Assembly (NCBI GenBank): GCA_041662785.1
Contig: JBAZRW010000001.1
Span: forward strand, 372,001-436,000
DNA from: Bdellovibrionales bacterium
GTDB lineage: Bacteria; Pseudomonadota; Alphaproteobacteria; UBA9219
DNA length: 64,000 bases
Reading direction: 5' to 3'
Part shown: positions 48,231 to 56,119 of the stretch, one piece after another
How positions within the stretch are numbered: the stretch's first letter is position 1
Layout of the letters: each line of letters starts with the position of its first letter
Notes under the pieces: generated by a model
Told to the model about the DNA's origin: nothing
Databases searched by the model: none
What the model saw: only the letters and a program-made list of their open reading frames with translations
Translations under genes and position numbers: made by a program

Positions 48231-48814
48231 TTAAAAAGGGAGGTGTTCCTTTCCCCCAACCTTGCTTGTTGCCGACGAGGGCCCGCCTCGTGTTTTTTTA
48301 TACACGGGAGGTCTTCCAGAAAGGAAATGTCCCCTTCAAGAAAAACATACTGTCTGTTCATTTCAGGATTAATAGACGGTGGTGCGATCACGTATCCACC
48401 CTCGCTACGCACATCAATTTTTCGTTTGGCAGAGGTGCTGTTCTTTTCGTCGACAAATCGGTAATAGAGATGTTTGCCTCCACGCGGGGTGGAAACAACC
48501 ACAGGGGTTTCTCCAAACTCATCGTAAAGGGCCTCTAGCGGAAGTGCTGGGTCATCAACGTCAACAACAGTGATATTCGATAGCCTTCCTGTGATTAGCC
48601 CAATGTTTGCGTTGGAAAATCGCGCTATCATTTTATCAAGCTCAGACCTTGTGGGCTGCCTGTCTTGATATGGTTTCCATTTAACCAGAGGGTGTTTGCC
48701 GTCTTCTCCCAAACAAGGAAAAATGGACAAACCCATATCGTAATAGCTCAACGCAAGCTGTTTGAACGGGCTTTGAGCCTTGGACGGCAAAGTAATGGAT
48801 GAAGAACGAGCCAT
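47981..48814 (-). pseudogene. bifunctional primase/polymerase, truncated
   Basis: Residues 1 to about 195 form a prim-pol N-terminal domain: YYDMGLSIFPCLGEDGKHPL, ITVVDVDDP with the catalytic acidic pair, TPRGGKHLYYRF and GGYVIAPPS. Past about 48230 the sequence becomes low-quality, Ser- and Cys-rich translation that is the shadow of the opposite frame, so the helicase part typical of satellite-phage primases is lost. It sits 12 bases after alpA on the same strand. In P4-type elements such proteins prime replication. Confidence 0.75.
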
Positions 48815-48826
48815 TTACTTCGCCAC

Positions 48827-49042
48827 TCAATTGCTGGAAGCTTGGCGCGAGGTCGGGATGCGGCTTGCTATCCAAGCATCAATCTGTGAAGAAAGCCATC
48901 CAACAGCCCTCGCGCCAAGGCTGACGGGGCGCGGGAATTGCTCCTTCTCGATGAGGTCGTAGGCCATGCTGCGGCTCAGACCAGTGCGGTCAAGAACCTC
49001 GCGAAGGCGGATGATTTTTTCGTTTGTGATTGTTTGAGACAT
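48827..49042 (-). CDS. AlpA-family phage regulatory protein
   Basis: A 71-residue helix-turn-helix protein: RLREVLDRTGLSRSMAYDLI, then FPRPVSLGARAVGWLSSQID. The family (MerR-like fold) activates integrase or excision genes of cryptic phages and satellites. It stands immediately before the prim-pol remnant. Confidence 0.9.
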   Translation of the reverse strand: MSQTITNEKIIRLREVLDRTGLSRSMAYDLIEKEQFPRPVSLGARAVGWLSSQIDAWIASRIPTSRQASSN

Positions 49043-49122
49043 ATCTAAACCCTCTAGGTTGTTTCAAGATATGACCCGTGTAGAGAACTGCCCTCGTGGC
49101 TTCACCGCAAGTGCGGAAAGAC

Positions 49123-49956
49123 TTACCGCAATTGCGCAAAAACGTTGTTGTTTAGCCCCCCTTTCGCACGCGCAAACTTATCCTCAAGCGTTCTTTTTGA
49201 TAGGCCTTGTTCTTGTGGAAAATCCTCTAATAGCTTGGCGATTACTGCCGTTTCGTTACCGTAGGGGGCAGGTTTCTTGCCGTTAGGTGTCCTTCCCAAA
49301 AGCAGAGCAAGCATCGTTCCGATGATGTTGAGGTATGTTGTTTCCGCTCGAGCTCCCAGCAATGCAGGACATTCTTTCCCACCGTTTTCCAGCTCCTCTA
49401 AATCTACGCGCTGGAAGCCAAGCTCAGAACGATCCGGCCATGTTGTCTCTTTGATGTAATCGGACAGCCAGCGCGTTTTTATGGGGGCGTCGTCAGCGAC
49501 AGTCACGCTGGCTTCAAAATCCGCAAAACTTTTTGCGTTGTCGCTCTTTTCTTCATCTGTGACCCGTCGAACGACCTCCCACTGAAACCCCTCTTTGTCC
49601 CAGACAGTCAGCCCACCCCAGTAAATGGAAGATTGAAGCGATCCTCTTTTATCCGTGATGAGGGACATAATCCAATCTCGCGTATGGCTGGCTTCTTTTG
49701 TTTCAAAATGATGCGGTCCTTCAAGCTCAGAGATAGTCTCTTGAGCGGGATGCGGTGACGTTTCTTCCGTCGAAGCAAGCCGCCTTGCTGGCCGCCCCCG
49801 GATGTACCATGACAGACGGACAGTGTTTTCGACGACAAGTTGCAGAAGATCATTCTCAGTTATTTCTTCACCAAAGGCCAAGGAAACCCTCTTGGCGGCA
49901 TCTTGAAGCGAATACCAATCTTTCAGTTTATATAATCTGCTTTTGGTTTGCGTCAT
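49123..49956 (-). CDS. hypothetical protein of integrative elements
   Basis: A 277-residue soluble protein. The first 50 residues look like a small DNA-binding or regulator-type module (YSLQDAAKRVSLAFGEEITE). The C-terminal part, YLNIIGTMLALLLGRTPNGK followed by LSKRTLEDKFARAKGGL, is a pattern I have seen beside integrases in other genomic islands; its function is not known. Its ATG overlaps the integrase stop (ATGA), so it is co-translated with the integrase. Confidence 0.7.
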   Translation of the reverse strand: MTQTKSRLYKLKDWYSLQDAAKRVSLAFGEEITENDLLQLVVENTVRLSWYIRGRPARRLASTEETSPHPAQETISELEGPHHFETKEASHTRDWIMSLITDKRGSLQSSIYWGGLTVWDKEGFQWEVVRRVTDEEKSDNAKSFADFEASVTVADDAPIKTRWLSDYIKETTWPDRSELGFQRVDLEELENGGKECPALLGARAETTYLNIIGTMLALLLGRTPNGKKPAPYGNETAVIAKLLEDFPQEQGLSKRTLEDKFARAKGGLNNNVFAQLR

Positions 49957-51194
49957 GACGCCCCCTGTTCCTGTTGAGGTGGTGGTATTTCTTGGTTGCC
50001 TGTTTTTTGTGCCGTGGCCTGATCCAAATAATCTGCCCAGTCCTGCATCATTATTTTGCGCTCAGGGAGAAACTTGGCGCGGTCGTAGGCTGCGTCGATT
50101 TTGTTGCGCTGCATGTGATCCAGCTGACGATCAACGACTTCATGGCGATAGCCGAGCTTTTCTTTGATCGTGGACATGGCAAGGGCGCGGAAGCCGTGAC
50201 CTGTCATTTTCCCCTTGTACCCGAGCCGCTTCAACGCACTTAGAACCGTGTTCTCGCTCATGTGTTTTTTGGGATGAACCTGATTGGGGAAAACAAGCTC
50301 CCACTGGCCTGTGAGTTTATGCAACTCACGCAGGACACCTACGGCCTGTTTTGATAAAGGAACGATGTGGGGGCATCGCTTCATCTTTGTGTGTGGGGTT
50401 GGGACAACCCATTGCTGGCCATCCAAATCAAACTCATCCCATGTGGCTTTCAGCATTTCTCCCGTGCGAACGAAGGTGAGCATGAGAAAACGAACAGCAA
50501 GACGGGTCTGTATAAAGAGACGGGCATCATTGTTTTGAAGCGTCAGGAGGAAGGCCGGAAGTTCGTCCGCGTCGATTGCTGCATAGTGCCCTGCTGTATG
50601 GGGCTGTAAAATGCCGCGCAAGGCAAGGGCAGGATTGTTCTGTGCGCGGTCTGTGAGTATGGCGTAACGGAAAACCTGACTGCAATACTGAATGGCACGA
50701 CGTGCCATCTCATGAGCCCCGCGCTTTTCGATCTTCTGGATGAGGGCGCGAACGTCAGAACCAACGAGGTCAGCGATGGGGCGCGAGCCAAGTTCGGGAA
50801 AAACGTCCATTTCCAGCCTGTGCAAAATGTCCTTTGCATGGCCTTGCGACCACCGTGCTTTTTGGTGTTCGTGCCACTCTCTCGCAACAACCTCAAAAGT
50901 GTTGTTAGCGTTTAGCGCGATCTGGCGTTTTCTTTCTTGCTTGGCTTGGCCGGGGTCTGTTCCTTGGGCAAGAAGCTTACGGGCAGCTTCGCGCCGTTCG
51001 CGGGCATCAAGCAGGGAAACTTCGGGATAGACACCCAAGGCGAGCCGCTTCTCTTTGTTCACAAAGCGATATTTTAGCCGCCAGTATTTACTGCCGTTCG
51101 GCATGACTTCAAGATACAGGCCGCCGCCGTCCGACAGCTTAAAGGCATTTGCTCGGGGTTTTTCGTTCTTGCAAGTGGTATTTGTCAGGGGCAT
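49953..51194 (-). CDS. P4-type tyrosine integrase
   Basis: A 413-residue site-specific recombinase. DUF4102-type arm-binding N-terminus (KLSDGGGLYLEVMPNGSKYW), SAM-like core-binding domain, then the catalytic domain with FVRTGEMLKATWDEFD (first Arg), HGFRALAMST (HxxR) and IDAAYDRAKFLPER with the nucleophilic Tyr. The frame is open to 51269, but the ATG at 51194 gives the standard start. The 164 bases to the tRNA 3' end are G-run-rich (GGGGGCA repeats). This enzyme probably inserted the element. Confidence 0.93.
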   Translation of the reverse strand: MPLTNTTCKNEKPRANAFKLSDGGGLYLEVMPNGSKYWRLKYRFVNKEKRLALGVYPEVSLLDARERREAARKLLAQGTDPGQAKQERKRQIALNANNTFEVVAREWHEHQKARWSQGHAKDILHRLEMDVFPELGSRPIADLVGSDVRALIQKIEKRGAHEMARRAIQYCSQVFRYAILTDRAQNNPALALRGILQPHTAGHYAAIDADELPAFLLTLQNNDARLFIQTRLAVRFLMLTFVRTGEMLKATWDEFDLDGQQWVVPTPHTKMKRCPHIVPLSKQAVGVLRELHKLTGQWELVFPNQVHPKKHMSENTVLSALKRLGYKGKMTGHGFRALAMSTIKEKLGYRHEVVDRQLDHMQRNKIDAAYDRAKFLPERKIMMQDWADYLDQATAQKTGNQEIPPPQQEQGAS

Positions 51195-51357
51195 GGGGGC
51201 ATATTTTCTGTGCCCCCAGAGGTTCTGCCCCCACTTATGCCCCCAATTGGGCAGGGTGTAGAAAAGCATCCTTGGACGGCACTGGACAATAATGCCCAGC
51301 TTTTGCAGAGAAATTCAAGAGGTATTGGATGATTTGGGATGCTTTGAAATCAGAAGA

Positions 51358-51431
51358 TGGAGCGGGTGAAGGGAATCGAACCCTCGTAAGAAGCTTGGGA
51401 AGCTCCTGCTCTACCATTGAGCTACACCCGC
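51358..51431 (-). tRNA. tRNA-Gly(CCC)
   Basis: On the minus strand: acceptor GCGGGTG pairing CACCCGC, D-arm AGCTCAATGGTAGAGC, anticodon stem GAGCT/AGCTT with loop TTCCCAA (anticodon CCC), T-arm GGGTTCGATTCCC and encoded CCA (51358-51360). It is the likely attachment site of the neighbouring element. Confidence 0.95.
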
Positions 51432-51760
51432 ATACAAATAACACCAACAGCCTTTTGAAACGATCCATTAAAAAAATAAGAAAACTGGATCCCCGCTTTC
51501 GCGGGGATGACACTTGTGGATTGATATTAAAAACAAAGCCGTCATTCCCGCGAAAGCGGGAATCCAGTTTGTTTTCTATCTTAATGAGTCACGTCATCGT
51601 TCCATTGGTATAACATTTAGCTTTTTGCTCGCCTACGCTCGCGGGCATTGAGACCTGCCCGCAATAAAAGCAAACAAGGCCCGCCCGTTTGTGGGCTGCA
51701 CCATAACAATCTTTTGATCCGGTTTCAACGCCTCAAAAAAGGGCTCAACTAGATTCCGTC
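51432..51760. other. intergenic region between tRNA-Gly and gatA
   Basis: No gene is supported. It contains bipartite repeat copy 4 (51482-51572). The rest shows a few GC-rich inverted arms (GGGCATTGAGACCTGCCC near 51643) but nothing certain. Confidence 0.5.
51482..51572. repeat. bipartite palindromic repeat, copy 4
   Basis: Facing units AAACTGGATCCCCGCTTTCG through GGGGATGAC (51482-51511) and CGTCATTCCCGCGAAAGCGG through AATCCAGTTT (51540-51570). The flanks here are AAACTGG/CCAGTTT instead of AAACGGG, and they still pair with each other, showing that the outer arms co-vary. Confidence 0.85.
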
Positions 51761-53245
51761 TTACCCCACAAACGGAGGTTTTGCCGCAAAGCCTGCTGCC
51801 GATTCAAGGGCCGAGGCGGCCTTAAACAACGTCATTTCGTCAAAGGCCTTCCCGATCAACTGCAGCCCCATGGGCAAACCGTTTGCGCAAAGCTGCATTG
51901 GCACGACGATGCCCGGTAATCCCGCAAGGTTGAGCGTGACGGTGAAAACGTCCTCCAAATACATTTTAATGGGATCGTCTTCGTTCTCGCCAATGGCAAA
52001 AGCCGTTGATGGCGCGGAGGGCGTCAGTATCACGTCGCACTTTTCAAAGGCGTCGATAAAATCTTGCCGGATCAGGCGGCGCACGCGCTGCGCTTTTTTA
52101 TAATAGGCATCGTAATAGCCCGCTGATAGCACATACGTTCCCATCAGGATGCGGCGGCGCACCTCAACGCCAAAGCCCGCGCCTCGCGTGTTTTCATACA
52201 TGTCGGCAAGGCTTTCGCCGCCGACCCGCTTGCCAAAGCGCACGCCGTCATAGCGGGCTAGGTTCGATGACGCCTCGGCGGGCGCGATGATGTAATAGGT
52301 GGGCAGGGCGTATTTGGTATGAGGCAGCGAAAGCTCAACCACCTCTGCGCCCGCTTCGCGCAGCATTTGCGCGGCCTTTTCCCAAATGCCATCGATTTCG
52401 GCAGGAATGCCATCAATGCGATATTCGCGAGGGATGCCGACGCGAAGCCCCTTGATAGACTGGCCGAGCGCTTGCGTAAAATCAGGCACAGGCAAATCCA
52501 CCGAGGTGGAATCTTTAGGATCATGTCCCGCCATTTCGCGCAGCATAAGCGCGGCATCAGCGACGGTGCGCGTCATGGGCCCTGCCTGATCGAGTGACGA
52601 GGCATAGGCGATAATGCCAAAGCGTGAGCAGCGGCCATAGGTCGGCTTAATGCCGACGATGCCCGTGATAGCGGCGGGCTGGCGGATCGACCCGCCTGTA
52701 TCCGTCCCCGTTGCGGCCAGCGCCATGCGTCCCGCTACGGCGGCGGCACTGCCGCCCGAAGAGCCGCCCGGAACCAGCTTACGCACCGCGTTCGCGGGGT
52801 CTTCGCCCGACCAAGGGCTAATGACATTGCCATAGGCCGACGTGGTGTTGGAGGAGCCCATCGCGAACTCATCCAAGTTGGCCTTGCCCAAGGTGATGCA
52901 CCCAGCGTCTGCCAGTTTTTGCGACACGGTGGATTCATAAGGGGGGACGAAGCCTTCTAAAATCTTGCTGCCCGCCGTCGTTTGCACGCCCTTGGTGCAA
53001 TACAAATCTTTCATGGCAATAGGGGTGCCGTCCATGGCCCCCGCATGTCCCGCCGCGCGTCGCGCATCCGAAGCCTTGGCGGCCTCGCGTGCCTGATCAA
53101 AGGTTGTGACGATATAGGCGTTGGTGGCGGCCTGCCCCTTGACGCTGGCTTTGATATAGCGGTCGGTCAGCTCAACAGCAGAGAATTCTTTTTTCGCAAG
53201 GCCAGCCAAGGCCTGCGTCATCGAAAGATCGGTTAAATCGGTCAT
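51761..53245 (-). CDS. gatA: aspartyl/glutamyl-tRNA amidotransferase subunit A
   Basis: The amidase subunit of GatCAB, which converts Glu-tRNA-Gln (and Asp-tRNA-Asn) to the amide form. Amidase-signature triad regions are visible: [10 protein letters not shown] with the catalytic Lys, then [14 protein letters not shown] and [12 protein letters not shown] with the two serines. Length (494) is normal. gatC lies just upstream on the same strand; gatB is not in the window after gatA. Confidence 0.97.
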   Translation of the reverse strand: MTDLTDLSMTQALAGLAKKEFSAVELTDRYIKASVKGQAATNAYIVTTFDQAREAAKASDARRAAGHAGAMDGTPIAMKDLYCTKGVQTTAGSKILEGFVPPYESTVSQKLADAGCITLGKANLDEFAMGSSNTTSAYGNVISPWSGEDPANAVRKLVPGGSSGGSAAAVAGRMALAATGTDTGGSIRQPAAITGIVGIKPTYGRCSRFGIIAYASSLDQAGPMTRTVADAALMLREMAGHDPKDSTSVDLPVPDFTQALGQSIKGLRVGIPREYRIDGIPAEIDGIWEKAAQMLREAGAEVVELSLPHTKYALPTYYIIAPAEASSNLARYDGVRFGKRVGGESLADMYENTRGAGFGVEVRRRILMGTYVLSAGYYDAYYKKAQRVRRLIRQDFIDAFEKCDVILTPSAPSTAFAIGENEDDPIKMYLEDVFTVTLNLAGLPGIVVPMQLCANGLPMGLQLIGKAFDEMTLFKAASALESAAGFAAKPPFVG

Positions 53246-53278
53246 GGTCGTTTTTCCAAACTAACAGGTTGTTTTAAC

Positions 53279-53368
53279 AAACGGGACTCCCGCTTTCGCG
53301 GGAGTGACGGGAAAGGGAAATTGGTTGTCCCCTTCGTCATCCCCGCGCAAGCGGGGATCCCGTTTTTA
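53279..53368. repeat. bipartite palindromic repeat, copy 5
   Basis: Units ACGGGACTCCCGCTTTCGCG through GGAGTGACG (53281-53309) and CGTCATCCCCGCGCAAGCGG through GGATCCCGTTTTT (53335-53367) face each other in the gap between gatC and gatA, so they would be transcribed as hairpins between the two co-oriented genes. Confidence 0.85.
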
Positions 53369-53372
53369 TTTT

Positions 53373-53663
53373 TTATTCCACCACCTTAGGGACGGTAAAG
53401 AAGTCAGCGGTTTTAGAGGGCGCGTTGGCAAGGATATCTTGCGGCTTATCGCCATCGGTAACGACGTCTTGTTCACGCCAGCCGAGAGAGGCATCGTTGA
53501 CGTTGGCCATCGGCTCCACGCCCTCGACGTTCACTTCGTCCAGCTGGCCAACCCAAGCAAGGATTTTGTTAAGGTCGCCCGCAACGCTTTGTTGCTGTTC
53601 GGGCGGGATTTTAAGGCACGCAAGGCGCGCGATTTTGACAACGGTGTTGATATCGACGGTCAT
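53373..53663 (-). CDS. gatC: aspartyl/glutamyl-tRNA amidotransferase subunit C
   Basis: A small (96-residue) stabilising subunit of GatCAB. Features are VDINTVVKIARLACLKIP at the N-terminus, LDEVNVEGVEPMANV in the middle and the terminal VPKVVE. The ATG at 53663 is chosen over an upstream frame extension to 53708. It is separated from gatA by a repeat copy but on the same strand. Confidence 0.95.
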   Translation of the reverse strand: MTVDINTVVKIARLACLKIPPEQQQSVAGDLNKILAWVGQLDEVNVEGVEPMANVNDASLGWREQDVVTDGDKPQDILANAPSKTADFFTVPKVVE

Positions 53664-53735
53664 GGCATCCCACAGGTGAAAGGTTTTTATAAACGCTTCA
53701 TGCTTCAAAAGGAGAGTGCGATTGTATAGAAAAAG

Positions 53736-53828
53736 AAAACGGGATTCCCGCTTTCGCGGGAATGACGGTTTTTGTTTTCCGTTTCTCCCGCTCCGTCACC
53801 CCCGCAAAAGCGGGGGTCCCGTTTGTTT
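53736..53828. repeat. bipartite palindromic repeat, copy 6
   Basis: Units AAACGGGATTCCCGCTTTCG through GAATGACGG (53737-53768) and CGTCACCCCCGCAAAAGCGG through GGTCCCGTTTG (53793-53825) face each other between divergent gatC and ruvX. The second unit has base changes in both arms that keep most of the pairing. Confidence 0.85.
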
Positions 53829-53905
53829 TCTTATCGCGCAAACCTTTCGAAATTTTTTGAGTACAGAGTCTTTGGCAAAAAGCCAAAAGCAAGCTATCAT
53901 CGGCC

Positions 53906-54400
53906 ATGGCCATCTGCAACCTTTCCGATATGCCCGCCCTGTTAAAGCCCGACCAATGCCTTTTGGGGCTGGATTACGGCAGCGTTGTCATTGGCGTCGC
54001 TATAGCGGACCCCGCCTCGCGGGTGGCCTCGCCCCTTATGGGGCTGGTAAGGCGCAAATTCACGCAAGATCGCGAGGTTTTGAGCCAAATTATTACTGAG
54101 CGCAACATCGGTGGCCTTATTCTGGGCCTGCCTAAGAATATGGATGGAACCGAAGGCCCCATGGCGCAGGCGGTTCGGACGTTCGCCTCGAACCTTATGC
54201 GCCGCGCTGCGCTGCCTCACCCCAACATGCCGATTGCCTTTTGGGACGAGCGTTTTTCCACGGCGGCGGTAACCCGCGCCATGATCGCGGATGATCGCTC
54301 ACGCAAGCAACGGGACGAAACGGTTGATAAAGCCGCCGCCGCCTATATTCTGCAAGGGGCGCTGGATGCCCTGCAATCGATGAAGAAGGAGAGTGCATGA
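53906..54400 (+). CDS. ruvX: YqgF/RuvX Holliday-junction resolvase-like protein
   Basis: A 164-residue RNase H-fold protein needed for pre-16S rRNA processing in other bacteria. Motifs are LGLDYGSVVIGVAIAD near residue 20, LILGLPKNMDG near 72, WDERFSTAAVTR near 113 and the terminal DKAAAAYILQGALDAL with its acidic residue. Its stop overlaps the hemG start (ATGA). Confidence 0.93.
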   Translation: MAICNLSDMPALLKPDQCLLGLDYGSVVIGVAIADPASRVASPLMGLVRRKFTQDREVLSQIITERNIGGLILGLPKNMDGTEGPMAQAVRTFASNLMRRAALPHPNMPIAFWDERFSTAAVTRAMIADDRSRKQRDETVDKAAAAYILQGALDALQSMKKESA

Positions 54401-54969
54401 ACGAACCTGCCCGTTTCTCACTTTTTTATGCCTCGCGTGATGGTCAGGCGGCGCGGGTCGCGACCTTTTTGGCGGGCCATTTAACGACGATGGGGCACGA
54501 AGCCGTCGCTTTTGATTTGGGACGCGATCAGCCGCCCGTGGCCTTATGGGACGATTCGACGGCGTGTTTTGTTATTGCGCCTATACGCTTTGGCAAGCAT
54601 TTGCCGCCTGTCGATGATTTTATCAAGCGCCATAAGAAAACGTTAAACGAGCAGCCGTTGGTTTTGGTCTCGATCAATTTGACGGCGCGGAAAAAGGGCA
54701 AGGACACGCCAGAGGCCAATCCCTATTTGGGGAGGTGGGTGAAAAAGCATGGCCTCCGTCCTTTTATCGCGACGGTTTTTGCGGGCAAGCTGGATTACAA
54801 ACTTTATAGCTGGTGGGAAAAGCAAGCGATCCGCTTGATTATGAAAATAACGGGCGGGCCAACAAATCTGGACGCGGCCATCGATTTTACGCCGTGGGAT
54901 AAGGTTGAGTCTTTGGCCAAACGCGTTGCGCTTTTGGCTCCACCTGTTCAAGAGGAAGAAGTGGCATGA
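54397..54969 (+). CDS. hemG: protoporphyrinogen IX dehydrogenase (HemG, flavodoxin type)
   Basis: Oxidises protoporphyrinogen IX to protoporphyrin IX, passing electrons to the quinone pool. A 190-residue flavodoxin-fold protein with FSLFYASRDGQAARVATFLA at the N-terminus, IAPIRFGKHLP, VSINLTARKKGKDTPEANPY, and the HemG-specific insert WWEKQAIRLIMKITGGPTN followed by DFTPWDKVESLA. The match to E. coli HemG is good along the whole length. HemG is uncommon in alphaproteobacteria, which mostly use HemJ. It is in an overlapping run ruvX-hemG-NDUFA9-like. Confidence 0.92.
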   Translation: MNEPARFSLFYASRDGQAARVATFLAGHLTTMGHEAVAFDLGRDQPPVALWDDSTACFVIAPIRFGKHLPPVDDFIKRHKKTLNEQPLVLVSINLTARKKGKDTPEANPYLGRWVKKHGLRPFIATVFAGKLDYKLYSWWEKQAIRLIMKITGGPTNLDAAIDFTPWDKVESLAKRVALLAPPVQEEEVA

Positions 54970-55874
54970 CGTCCGCGCGGGTAGCCATTGTTTTTGGCGG
55001 CTCCGGCTTTTTGGGGCATACCGTTGTGCAGGCCTTGGTGGCCAAGGGCTATACGGTGCGCGTGCCAACGCGGGATTTGAATAAGGCGCAGGACCTCAAA
55101 GTTCTGGGCGCGGTGGGGCAGGTCATCCCGTTCTTGGCGTCTATAAGGTCGGACGCTTCGGTCGCGCTGGCGGTTGAGGGCTGTGACGTTGCCATCAACC
55201 TGATCGGCCCCTTGTGCGAAAAAAACAAAAAGGGAGCATCGCTTGCCCCTGTCGAGACAGCGGCGCGACTGGCGCGGCTTGCGAAGAGCGCGGGCGTGAA
55301 ACATTTTGTCCACATTTCTTCGTTGGGGCAGGATCGTCGCGCCGCCTCATGCTTTGCGCAAACCAAGGTGCGGGGCGAGGAAGCCGTTCGCGCCTTTTTC
55401 CCTAGCGCCGTGATCTTTCGACCCAGCCTGATGTTCGGCCCCCGCGATCGCTTTTTTACGCGCCTTGCGTTGATGGCGCGGTATTGGCTTTTTCTTCCCC
55501 TGCTGAGTGGCGGGGTGGCGCGCTTTCAGCCCGTTTATGTCGGCGATGTGGCAGCGGCCATCATGGTCGCGCTAAGCAACCCCTCCGCGCAAGGCGGCAC
55601 GTTTGATCTTGTCGGCCCGCGCACTTATTCCTTGCGTGACTTGATGCTGGTCACGGCCCGCGTGATGAATAAAAAATGTATTTTGTTTCCCGTGCCTGTT
55701 TGGCTTGCGCGGGCGGTGGTGAAGCTTCTTTCTCTACTGCCCTCGCCCCCATTAACGCGAGAGCACATTGATCTGTTGCTGACGGACAGTCTTTCGCGGG
55801 ACGGCAGCGCGTTGCCCCAGTGGGGCATCACGCCCGCGCCGCTGGAAGATATTTTGCCGACTTATTTGTGCTGA
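54966..55874 (+). CDS. NDUFA9-like NAD(P)-binding atypical SDR protein
   Basis: A 302-residue Rossmann protein of the complex I NDUFA9-like atypical SDR group: VAIVFGGSGFLGHTVVQALV near residue 6, VAINLIGPL, KHFVHISSLGQD, SCFAQTKVRGEEAVR, PVYVGDVAAAIM. In alphaproteobacteria these are annotated as respiratory complex I accessory-type proteins; true partner unknown. The start overlaps the hemG stop (ATGA). Confidence 0.88.
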   Translation: MTSARVAIVFGGSGFLGHTVVQALVAKGYTVRVPTRDLNKAQDLKVLGAVGQVIPFLASIRSDASVALAVEGCDVAINLIGPLCEKNKKGASLAPVETAARLARLAKSAGVKHFVHISSLGQDRRAASCFAQTKVRGEEAVRAFFPSAVIFRPSLMFGPRDRFFTRLALMARYWLFLPLLSGGVARFQPVYVGDVAAAIMVALSNPSAQGGTFDLVGPRTYSLRDLMLVTARVMNKKCILFPVPVWLARAVVKLLSLLPSPPLTREHIDLLLTDSLSRDGSALPQWGITPAPLEDILPTYLC

Positions 55875-55948
55875 AGGATTTTGTGCGTGATCCACCCCAC
55901 CCTACACACCCACGTTTTGTTTTTTATGAGAGATATCAAAAAAACAGA

Positions 55949-56060
55949 TCGTCATTCCGGCGAAGGCCGGAATCCAGCGCCGCGCGTCTGCGCGGCAAAA
56001 GACTCATGTGCGCGGCAGACGCCGCGCGACTGGATCCCGACTTTCGTCGGGATGACAGGA
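55949..56060. repeat. bipartite palindromic repeat, copy 7 (variant with inner inverted repeat)
   Basis: Outer units are CGTCATTCCGGCGAAGGCCG through GAATCCAG (55950-55976) and TGGATCCCGACTTTCGTCGG through GATGAC (56030-56056). The spacer is itself an inverted repeat, CGCCGCGCGTCTGCGCGGC facing GCGCGGCAGACGCCGCGCG. The arms have changed base identity but kept pairing. Confidence 0.8.
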
Positions 56061-56119
56061 AGACTGAGGTTTATCTTGCCATTAAAAAATAATCAGTTGA
56101 ACTGTAAGGTAATCTGCGC

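Larger units (their letters stand above)
45701..51374. mobile_element. decayed integrative element at tRNA-Gly
   Basis: A 5.7-kb block between parB and tRNA-Gly(CCC) with a P4-type integrase next to the tRNA 3' end, an AlpA regulator, a prim-pol remnant and gene fragments. The left boundary has TGGAGCGGTGAAGGGA (45701-45716), a direct repeat of the tRNA 3' end TGGAGCGGGTGAAGGGA (51358-51374) with one base missing. A second shared string, ATGCCCCCAATTG, is at 45778-45790 and 51237-51249. Either could mark the attachment ends. Base composition is more A+T-rich and the genes are broken, so it is probably immobile or only partly functional. Confidence 0.75.

Noticed and set aside
48146..48538. 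A 130-residue plus-strand frame over the primase remnant
   Set aside because: It is antisense to the well-supported prim-pol domain, with no family features.
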